Of a stretch of DNA of 5,126 nucleotides, positions 1 to 5,126 are shown piece by piece (position 1 is the first letter of the stretch; the number at the start of each line of letters is the position of its first letter). The stretch lies in the NCBI GenBank assembly GCA_947470885.1, contig CANIXE010000191.1:1-5126 (forward strand), written 5' to 3'. The DNA is from Planctomycetota bacterium. Its GTDB lineage: Bacteria > Planctomycetota > UBA11346. The notes beneath the pieces are model-generated. The model saw only the letters and a program-made list of their open reading frames with translations, searched no databases and had not been told where the DNA came from. The position numbers and the translations under genes were made by a program.

Positions 1-56
1 ATTCTGCAAAAGGCCAACTCAACTGCGTTATTAAGGTTAATCCGTCCCAGCCAAGG

Positions 57-85
57 TTGCGGAATTGATCAATTAAAGGTATCCT
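57..85 (+). promoter_or_regulatory. Probable sigma70-type promoter for the CZB-chemoreceptor genes
   Basis: TTGCGG at 57-62 matches the first three bases of the -35 consensus, and TATCCT at 80-85 matches four of six bases of the -10 consensus. The spacer is exactly 17 bases. Transcription would begin near 91-93, giving a leader of about 25 bases before the ATG at 118. The region is AT-rich against a GC-rich background, as promoters in such genomes often are. Alternatives such as TTGATC (65-70) with TAGAAC (90-95) need a 19-base spacer and fit less well. Whether this promoter also drives secA is unknown. Confidence 0.4.
63..74. promoter_or_regulatory. 12-bp perfect palindrome, candidate operator
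   Basis: AATTGATCAATT reads identically on both strands and lies wholly within the 17-base spacer of the predicted promoter. A dimeric repressor bound here would block RNA polymerase. It contains TTGATCAA, which looks like two FNR/CRP-type half-sites pushed together, but the usual four-base gap of that family is missing, so I do not assign a regulator family. The position is the main argument; the AT-rich composition makes a chance palindrome more likely. Confidence 0.35.
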
Positions 86-95
86 AAGGTAGAAC

Positions 96-109
96 TCCTT
101 ATTTAAGGA
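96..109 (+). promoter_or_regulatory. Hairpin covering the Shine-Dalgarno of the CZB gene
   Basis: TCCTT (96-100) and AAGGA (105-109) are perfect complements separated by the four bases ATTT. The 3' arm is the best Shine-Dalgarno sequence for the ATG at 118, with eight bases between. In the mRNA this small stem would compete with the ribosome. A five-pair stem with three A-U pairs is weak, so it would only moderate initiation or act as a temperature- or protein-sensitive element. The Shine-Dalgarno itself is convincing; regulation by the hairpin is inferred. Confidence 0.4.
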
Positions 110-117
110 AGGTACCC

Positions 118-480
118 ATGGATCTCAATTCCGCCCTGGTCGCCCACGTCCGCTGGAAGGTGCGGTTGCTGACCTCAGTGGAGACCGGCGAGGTGCCCGA
201 CCGCCAAACTTCCTGCGTGGATAATTGCTGCGACCTGGGGAAGTGGATCCACGGTGAGGCCGAGCGTTGCATCAAAGATCCCGGTCTATTTCAGCGATTA
301 CGATCCAGCCATGCCGAATTCCACAGCGGCCTGGGGCCGATCATCGACGCCCTGGCCAGTCGGCACCTGGATGAAGCCCAACGGCAGATCCACGGTCCAG
401 AGTTCCAGGCCCGCACCGAGGCGGTGGTGGAATGCCTGGTCCTGCTGAAGCATCAGGATGACCAGGGGGCCAAGTCATGA
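118..480 (+). CDS. Stand-alone CZB (chemoreceptor zinc-binding) domain protein
   Basis: This 120-residue protein consists almost entirely of one CZB domain, a four-helix cytoplasmic module that binds one zinc ion through a 3His/1Cys site and tunes chemoreceptors and diguanylate cyclases in response to zinc, oxidants or pH. The expected ligands are visible: His10 in the first helix, Cys38 in the signature CDLGKW (38-43) followed by IHGE, and His65 and His69 in SHAEFH. Cys33 and Cys37 lie next to the ligand cysteine and are unusual; they could allow redox chemistry. There is no signal peptide or membrane segment, so it should be cytoplasmic. CZB domains are commonly fused to the C-terminus of soluble receptors, but here the domain is a separate protein. 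The start is supported by AAGGA at 105-109. Its stop overlaps the start of the chemoreceptor gene (ATGA, 477-480), which implies coupled translation and a shared function. Family assignment is secure from the motifs; partnership with the receptor is inferred. Confidence 0.88.
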   Translation: MDLNSALVAHVRWKVRLLTSVETGEVPDRQTSCVDNCCDLGKWIHGEAERCIKDPGLFQRLRSSHAEFHSGLGPIIDALASRHLDEAQRQIHGPEFQARTEAVVECLVLLKHQDDQGAKS

Positions 481-1952
481 GCCGGCATTCGTTGTTATTC
501 CGCCTGGTGGTCCCCATTGCCGCCAGTCTGGTCCTGATGCTGGTGTTGATCGGAGCTGGAGGTCTGGCCCTGTGGCGGGCTTCCGCCAGCGATAGCGTGG
601 TGGTCGATATGGCCGGTCGGCAACGGATGCTGCTCCAGCGCCAACTGGCCCTGACTGCCCTGACCCGGGCGGGGCTGGCCCAGGATCCCGCCCCCGTGCG
701 GGAGCTGATGCTCGCCACCTTTGAGGCCCTGGAACATGGTGGGTCGGTGGTTCGAATTTTTGGTCAACCAGAGACGGTGACCCTGCCGGGGGTGACAGAA
801 CCTACGCTGGTGACAGCGCTTAGCGAAGCCAGGACCGCCACCCAGGCCGCGTTCACCGCCTCAGACCAGGCCTTGCAGGGATCGCCCCTTGGCCCCGTGG
901 TCACCGCCACCGCCACCGCCCAGACATCCGTTCAACAGCTCATCGTCGCCCTCATCGCCCACAGTCGCCAGCGCAATCAGACCTGGCAGTTGGCACTATT
1001 AGCGGGCAGCGTGACCCTGGGTCTGAGCCTAGTGGCAGCCTTGACTTGGCTCCTGCGTTGGCAGGTGACCCGTCCGTTCTCGGCTGTCGGCTTGGCCATC
1101 GGCAATGGCGCCAGTCAAGGCCGGGCGGGGATCCAGGAACTCGCCTCCGCGGGCATGACCTTGGCCCATGGGACCTCGGAACAGGCGGCCTCGATGCAGC
1201 GGATTGTCGAAGAGACCAAGGCCCTGGATAGCGCGGCCGAAGGGGTGGTCAGTAACGGAGGCAAGGCGGATACCCTATCGGTCCAGGTTGCCGCCAGTGC
1301 CGAAGAAGGGGCGGTGGAGGCCCGGTTGTTGGCCAAGCGGATCACCGATCGTCTGGCGGCTCTGGGGCAGGCGGTCGAAGAGGTCCGGGATCTCACGGTG
1401 AAGTCGGCGGCGGTGATCGAGGCCATCGATGACATCGCTTTCCAGACCAACCTTCTGGCCTTGAACGCAGCGGTGGAAGCCGCCCGGGCGGGGGAGGCCG
1501 GAGCTGGGTTCGCCGTGGTGGCCGACGAGGTCCGCAGCCTGGCCCAGCGGGCTGCCGAGGCGGTGAAGACCAACGAAGGGTTGTTGGTCCAAGGCCGGGA
1601 ACGGGCCACCGCCACCGCCTTGGCCACCAGCCTAGCGGTGGAGGAAGTTCGCCGGGAACTGAACGGGGCGATGGTGGAGCGGTTCCGGGAATTCTCCCGG
1701 CGCAGCGTCGAGGTGGCCGTGCGGGTCTCGATTCTCGCCCAGCAGGGGGGCAAGCAGCGCACCGCCCTCCAGGCTGTCCTGGGTGAGATCAGCACCGTGG
1801 AAAAAGTCATCCATGACCAATCCGCCACCGCCGAGGAACTGGCCGCCACCAGTGAGGAGCTATCGGCCCAGATGGTCCACTTGGATGATGCCGGCAAAAC
1901 CTTGGGGCAGATGATCCAAGGGGGGCTCAAGTCGGGTGCGTCGACGGGGTAA
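477..1952 (+). CDS. Methyl-accepting chemotaxis protein with PilJ/NarX-like sensor and no clear HAMP
   Basis: This 491-residue membrane receptor passes signals to a CheA/CheW kinase complex. Residues 10-32 form the first membrane helix and about 171-193 the second, bounding an extracytoplasmic domain of some 138 residues. That domain begins with MAGRQRMLLQRQ (45-56), the motif of type IV pili/PilJ and NarX-type sensor domains. The cytoplasmic part is a long coiled coil whose hairpin tip (about 319-358) is well conserved: Phe322, Asn325, Asn330, Glu334 and Arg337 match the kinase- and trimer-contact residues of Tsr, and the stretch AGEAGAGFAVVADEVR follows. Glu pairs at 276-277, 453-454 and 460-461 are candidate methylation sites. 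After the second membrane helix only an RPF stub resembles HAMP; the coil starts almost at once. There is no C-terminal CheR-binding pentapeptide and no CZB domain. The start overlaps the CZB stop by ATGA, with AGGGGG at 464-469 as ribosome-binding site. The ligand cannot be predicted. Confidence 0.9.
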   Translation: MSRHSLLFRLVVPIAASLVLMLVLIGAGGLALWRASASDSVVVDMAGRQRMLLQRQLALTALTRAGLAQDPAPVRELMLATFEALEHGGSVVRIFGQPETVTLPGVTEPTLVTALSEARTATQAAFTASDQALQGSPLGPVVTATATAQTSVQQLIVALIAHSRQRNQTWQLALLAGSVTLGLSLVAALTWLLRWQVTRPFSAVGLAIGNGASQGRAGIQELASAGMTLAHGTSEQAASMQRIVEETKALDSAAEGVVSNGGKADTLSVQVAASAEEGAVEARLLAKRITDRLAALGQAVEEVRDLTVKSAAVIEAIDDIAFQTNLLALNAAVEAARAGEAGAGFAVVADEVRSLAQRAAEAVKTNEGLLVQGRERATATALATSLAVEEVRRELNGAMVERFREFSRRSVEVAVRVSILAQQGGKQRTALQAVLGEISTVEKVIHDQSATAEELAATSEELSAQMVHLDDAGKTLGQMIQGGLKSGASTG

Positions 1953-2025
1953 GCCCCCCGGGGGGAGTCCCCGCTGGCCAATGCCCTGAGCGGCCTAACG
2001 TGCCGCCCCGGAATCGGAGCCCCCC
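1920..2025 (+). promoter_or_regulatory. Possible long-range mRNA helix masking the secA ribosome-binding site
   Basis: GGGGGGCTC at 1920-1928, inside the last codons of the chemoreceptor gene, is the exact reverse complement of GAGCCCCCC at 2017-2025. The latter contains most of the secA Shine-Dalgarno (GGAG, 2016-2019) and the whole spacer up to the ATG at 2026. A nine-pair helix with eight G-C pairs would block initiation, and a ribosome finishing the chemoreceptor gene (stop at 1950-1952) would cover the 5' arm and open it. A second G run at 1960-1965 could also pair with 2020-2025. Complementarity is seen directly; regulation is inferred. Confidence 0.4.
1946..1993 (+). other. GC-rich small hairpins between the chemoreceptor and secA genes
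   Basis: Three short stems can form just around and after the chemoreceptor stop codon: GGGG 1946-1949 with CCCC 1954-1957, GGGG 1962-1965 with CCCC 1969-1972, and CCGCT 1971-1975 with AGCGG 1989-1993. The last two overlap at their edge and would compete. CCCCCCGGGGGG at 1954-1965 is also a perfect DNA palindrome. No T-tract follows, so this is unlikely to be an intrinsic terminator, and read-through into secA is plausible. No convincing separate secA promoter is visible in the 73-base gap. Confidence 0.35.
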
Positions 2026-5000
2026 ATGGCCGTCGTCGACACGATCACTTCCATCGCCCGCCGTATCCTCGGCACCACGAATGACGCGGTGCTGCGCAAA
2101 ATCTGGCCCCTGGTCCATCAGGTCAGGGCGCTGGAATCCCAATTCCAGGCCCTGGACGACGTCCAGTTGCGGGAATGGTCCAAGACGTTGGTGGACAAAG
2201 TCCGCAACCACAAGGCCAGCCTCGATAGCGTGCAGATCGAAGCCCTGGCCCTGGCCCGGGAGGCCGCCGACCGGCGAATTGGCATGTGGAATGCCCTCGA
2301 TCCCGCCCGGGGTTTTCCAGAAGATGCCTGGGGTGTGGCCCTGCCGGCGGTCCAGGCCGCCCGTGCCGAGATGGCCGCGATCATGGCCCAGGCCCAGGCC
2401 AGCGAGGGCCGGGAGGTCAGCAAGTACCCCTGGGATCTCGATCTGCCCGCCAGTGCCTACGCGGCCATCCGCAAGTTGTACCCGGTCAGCGCCCCGCCGT
2501 TCCGGATGCGTGCCCACGACGCCCAGGTCCTGGGGGCCATCGTCCTCCACCGCGGCCGGGTGGCTGAGATGAAGACCGGCGAAGGTAAGACCCTGGTGGC
2601 CTTCCTCGCCTGCTACCTCAACGGTCTGGCGGGCACCGGCGTCCACGTGGTCACCGTCAACGACTACCTGGCCAGCCGCGATGCCGCGTGGAATGCCCCC
2701 GCCCTGCGCTTCCTGGGCCTCAGCGTTGGCGCCATCCAGTCCCAGCAGCCGTCGTGGATGCGCAAGGCGATCTACGCCGCCGATGTGACCTACGGTACCA
2801 ACAATGAATTCGGCTTCGACTACCTCCGGGACAACCTGGCGAAGTCCCTCGATGAGCAGGTCCAAACCCGGCGGGGGTTCGCCATTGTCGACGAGGCGGA
2901 CTCGGTGCTCATCGACGAAGCCCGGACCCCGCTGATCATCAGCGGCCCGTCCGTGGGCCGCAAGGAAGCCTACGAAAAAGCCAGCGAAGTCGCCAAGGCC
3001 CTCCAGGTCGGCCCGCATTACGAGGTCGATGTCAAAGACCGCCATGTGACCCTGACCGAAGAAGGCATGGACCAGGCGGCGAAGATGTTCGGGGTCGCCA
3101 ACCTCTACGAAGCGGAGCACATGCACCTGCCCCACTTCCTGGACAACGCCTTGAAAGCCAAGGAACTGTACACCCGGGACAAGGAATACCTGGTGGCCAA
3201 CGGCCAGGTCAAGATCGTCGACGAACACACGGGTCGAATCATGGAAGGCCGGCGCTGGAGCGACGGCCTGCACCAGGCCATCGAAGCCAAAGAAGCAGTC
3301 CAGATCCAGGAAGAGAACCAGACCTACGCGACAATCACGCTTCAGAACTTCTTCCGCCTCTACCACAAATTGGCGGGCATGACCGGCACGGCGATGACCG
3401 AGGCCAATGAGTTCAACGCCATCTACAAGCTGGAGGTCGTGGCCATCCCGCCCAACCGTCCGGTGGTGCGCGCGGATCTGCAGGACCTGATCTACGGCAG
3501 CCAGCAGGAAAAATTTGATGCGATCATCAAAGAGGTGGAAGACCTCCACGCCATCGGCCAGCCGGTCTTGGTCGGTACGATCACCGTGGAAGTCAGCGAG
3601 CGCCTGAGCGAGCAGTTCACCCGCAAGGGGATCCCCCACAACGTGCTGAATGCCCGTCAGCATCAGCGCGAGGCGGAAATCGTTGCCGGTGCCGGTCAGT
3701 TCGGCGGTGTGACCATTGCCACCAACATGGCTGGTCGCGGCACCGACATCATCCTCGGCAAGGCGCCCTTCCCCAAGGTTCTGAGCCACTGGCAGGACCG
3801 GGGCGTCGCCCCCAAGAAGCTGCGTCCGGACAGCCCGGAATTGGACCAGGCCATCGTCGACCTGTGGAGCGGCAAGTGGCTGGATGAAAAGCAACTCGCC
3901 AAGGCCCCGGCGGATCCCGTTGGCCGGCTGAAGGCCGTCAATGCCGCGCGCAAGACCATGGGCATGACGCCCCTGCCCCTGCCGTCGTCCCTGATCTCCG
4001 GGGTGGCGATCCAGGCCCTTGGTGGACTGCGGATCCTGGGCACGGAACGCCACGACAGCCGGCGTATCGACAACCAGCTGCGGGGCCGTTCCGGCCGCCA
4101 GGGCGACCCGGGCAGCTCCCGGTTCTACCTATGCCTCCACGACGACTTGATGAAGCGCTTCGCCAGCGAGGGCATGGCCAACCTGATGCGCAAGATGGGC
4201 CTCAGCGACGGCATCCCCATCGAGCACGCCTGGGTCAGCAATTCCATCGAGAAAGCCCAGAAAAAGGTCGAAGAGTACCACTACGGCATCCGCAAGAACC
4301 TGCTCGAATACGACCAGGTGATGAATACCCAGCGGACCTTGATCTACCGCACCCGTCAGGGCGCGTTGGAGGGCAAGGACCTGGATAAGACTTTGATCGA
4401 AATGTACAAATTAGGCCTGGATGACCTGATCCAGCGGGTTGCCGGCGAAGGTCTGCGGGGTCCGGAACTGGCCGCCAGCCTGGCCAAGGAATACGCCAAG
4501 GAGCTGGGCCTGAATCCCCCGGCAGAGGCCGAGCTGCCGGTCACCAAGGGGGGCGATGCCTGCTTGGATTTCCTGCTTCCCCGGGTCAGCGCTGCCATCG
4601 AGGCCCGCAAGACCGAACTGGGCCAGATGTTCGTGGAAGTCCTGCGTTTCCTGTTGCTGGACACCATCGACCGCCGGTGGAAGGACCACCTCTACGCGAT
4701 GGACCATCTGCGCCACGCCATCGGCCTGGAAGCCTACGCCCAGAAGGATCCCCGGATGCGCTACAAGGAGGAGGGCTACCGCCTCTTCCAGGTAATGAAT
4801 GAACTGATCCGCCAGGACATCCTACGGACGTTCTTCCGCCTGCAGGTCCAGGTCCAGGCCCCGGAGCCTGAACTGGGCGCGGCGGAGGCAGCCTTCGCCG
4901 CCGGGGGCTTCCTGCCTGCTGGTCAAGCTGCCCAGCTCGCCGCCCCGGAAGCCGTGGCCCCCGCGCCTCGGGCCAAGCCCGGGCCCAATGATCCCTGCCC

Positions 5001-5043
5001 CTGCGGCTCGGGCACGCCCTACCGCCACTGCCACGGCGGCTGA
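2026..5043 (+). CDS. secA: Preprotein translocase ATPase subunit SecA
   Basis: SecA is the cytoplasmic and membrane-peripheral ATPase that drives unfolded preproteins through SecYEG. At 1005 residues it is about 100 longer than the E. coli enzyme. Order of motifs: Walker A MKTGEGKT (182-189); TYGTNNEFGFDYLRDN (255-270); Walker B, literally DEAD (289-292), then IDEARTPLIISG; preprotein-binding domain to about 450, including VDEHTGR (398-404) and MEGRRWSDGLHQ (406-417); GMTGTA (451-456); VLNARQH (540-546); TNMAGRGTDI (566-575); GTERHDSRRIDNQLRGRSGR (672-691), with arginines of the ATPase motifs; helical scaffold IEHAW to TQR (732-770); WKDHLYAMDHLR and YAQKDP (885-909); an Ala/Pro-rich linker; and a zinc motif with Cys991, Cys993, Cys1002 and His1003 that usually binds SecB or ribosomes. 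Two insertions stand out, about residues 88-161 and 579-664. The start is set by GGAG at 2016-2019, six bases before ATG, and by alignment to the family N-terminus. All catalytic motifs are intact, so it should be active. Confidence 0.98.
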   Translation: MAVVDTITSIARRILGTTNDAVLRKIWPLVHQVRALESQFQALDDVQLREWSKTLVDKVRNHKASLDSVQIEALALAREAADRRIGMWNALDPARGFPEDAWGVALPAVQAARAEMAAIMAQAQASEGREVSKYPWDLDLPASAYAAIRKLYPVSAPPFRMRAHDAQVLGAIVLHRGRVAEMKTGEGKTLVAFLACYLNGLAGTGVHVVTVNDYLASRDAAWNAPALRFLGLSVGAIQSQQPSWMRKAIYAADVTYGTNNEFGFDYLRDNLAKSLDEQVQTRRGFAIVDEADSVLIDEARTPLIISGPSVGRKEAYEKASEVAKALQVGPHYEVDVKDRHVTLTEEGMDQAAKMFGVANLYEAEHMHLPHFLDNALKAKELYTRDKEYLVANGQVKIVDEHTGRIMEGRRWSDGLHQAIEAKEAVQIQEENQTYATITLQNFFRLYHKLAGMTGTAMTEANEFNAIYKLEVVAIPPNRPVVRADLQDLIYGSQQEKFDAIIKEVEDLHAIGQPVLVGTITVEVSERLSEQFTRKGIPHNVLNARQHQREAEIVAGAGQFGGVTIATNMAGRGTDIILGKAPFPKVLSHWQDRGVAPKKLRPDSPELDQAIVDLWSGKWLDEKQLAKAPADPVGRLKAVNAARKTMGMTPLPLPSSLISGVAIQALGGLRILGTERHDSRRIDNQLRGRSGRQGDPGSSRFYLCLHDDLMKRFASEGMANLMRKMGLSDGIPIEHAWVSNSIEKAQKKVEEYHYGIRKNLLEYDQVMNTQRTLIYRTRQGALEGKDLDKTLIEMYKLGLDDLIQRVAGEGLRGPELAASLAKEYAKELGLNPPAEAELPVTKGGDACLDFLLPRVSAAIEARKTELGQMFVEVLRFLLLDTIDRRWKDHLYAMDHLRHAIGLEAYAQKDPRMRYKEEGYRLFQVMNELIRQDILRTFFRLQVQVQAPEPELGAAEAAFAAGGFLPAGQAAQLAAPEAVAPAPRAKPGPNDPCPCGSGTPYRHCHGG

Positions 5044-5073
5044 CGGGACCACCGCCCTGGTGCGTGGACGAAT

Positions 5074-5106
5074 ACAGACCGGCGTCCCCCTGGGGCGTCG
5101 GTCTGT
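5074..5106 (+). terminator. Terminator-like hairpin after secA
   Basis: ACAGACCGGCG (5074-5084) pairs with CGTCGGTCTGT (5096-5106) over eleven positions with one G-U wobble, and the inner C run (5086-5090) and G run (5092-5095) can extend the stem past an unpaired T at 5085. It begins 30 bases after the secA stop. Only a poor T-rich tail follows (TGCTTGG), so termination may be incomplete or the hairpin may mainly protect the 3' end. The near-perfect stem makes a role in ending the secA transcript likely. Confidence 0.65.
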
Positions 5107-5126
5107 TGCTTGGGCTGCTCCTTGCG

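Larger units (their letters stand above)
33..114 (+). repeat. Five short AAGGT(A/T) direct repeats in the leader
   Basis: The hexamer AAGGTT occurs at 33-38 and 53-58, and AAGGTA at 76-81, 86-91 and 109-114. Start-to-start spacings are 20, 23, 10 and 23 bases, close to whole turns of the helix, so the copies could present the same DNA face to a regulator. The last copy overlaps the Shine-Dalgarno region of the CZB gene. The copies are short, and purine-rich hexamers recur by chance in leaders, so a binding function is only a suggestion. Confidence 0.3.

Noticed and set aside
12..26. Sigma54-type GG/GC promoter
   Set aside because: GG (12-13) and GC (25-26) are separated by 11 bases rather than 10, and the flanking consensus is absent.
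1850..1952. SecM-like translation arrest sequence at the end of the chemoreceptor
   Set aside because: The C-terminus (MIQGGLKSGASTG) has none of the known arrest residues, such as the FxxxxWIxxxxGIRAGP pattern. Any coupling to secA would have to work through ordinary translation.
1954..1972. Intrinsic terminator after the chemoreceptor gene
   Set aside because: The C and G runs form only short stems and no T-tract follows, so there is no good case for termination here.
1115..1981. A 288-codon open frame on the minus strand over the chemoreceptor gene
   Set aside because: It is Ser, Ala and Arg rich with no domain features and mirrors the conserved coil of the chemoreceptor; it is a shadow frame.
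2000..2572. A 190-codon plus-strand frame over the start of secA
   Set aside because: It is Pro, Arg and Ser rich, out of frame with the SecA N-terminus, which matches the family from residue 1 onward, and has no support of its own.
1927..4053. A 708-codon open frame on the minus strand across most of secA
   Set aside because: It lies opposite an unmistakable SecA, and its translation is low-complexity and rich in Gly, His and Asp with no recognisable domain. Long antisense frames are expected in GC-rich coding DNA with strong third-base bias.

Overview
The window is 5126 bases of GC-rich bacterial DNA with an AT-rich first 117 bases. It holds three genes, all on the + strand: a small stand-alone CZB (chemoreceptor zinc-binding) protein (118-480), a membrane methyl-accepting chemotaxis protein (477-1952), and a full-length SecA preprotein translocase ATPase (2026-5043). 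A strong hairpin follows secA and probably ends the transcript. No RNA gene, CRISPR array, insertion sequence or attachment site is visible.

Organism: SecA is the only useful phylogenetic marker. It carries all the core motifs plus a roughly 74-residue insertion just before the Walker A region (ending in a YPVSAPPFRMR-type stretch), a long insertion in the second nucleotide-binding domain, and a C-terminal zinc motif. From memory of the family, the first insertion and the wording of the preprotein-binding domain most resemble Planctomycetota or a related PVC-type lineage. This is an inference without a database search and should be held at moderate to low confidence.

Layout: bases 1-117 contain a plausible sigma70-type promoter (57-85) whose spacer holds a perfect 12-bp palindrome (63-74), several AAGGT(A/T) repeats, and a small hairpin that pairs the Shine-Dalgarno sequence of the first gene. 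The CZB and chemoreceptor genes overlap by four bases (ATGA), so they are probably translationally coupled. The chemoreceptor has a PilJ/NarX-like sensory start, two membrane helices and a complete signalling tip, but no room for a normal HAMP domain and no CZB domain of its own. The two genes look like a receptor split into a membrane part and a zinc-binding cytoplasmic partner.

The 73-base gap before secA is very rich in C and G runs. The last codons of the chemoreceptor gene (1920-1928) are a perfect 9-nt complement of the secA Shine-Dalgarno and spacer (2017-2025). This suggests that secA initiation could be masked in the mRNA and opened by ribosomes finishing the chemoreceptor gene. The idea resembles secM-secA control in Escherichia coli in outcome, but no SecM-like gene is present. 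It is the most testable unusual feature here. The gene content itself belongs to known families, and I do not see a wholly new system.
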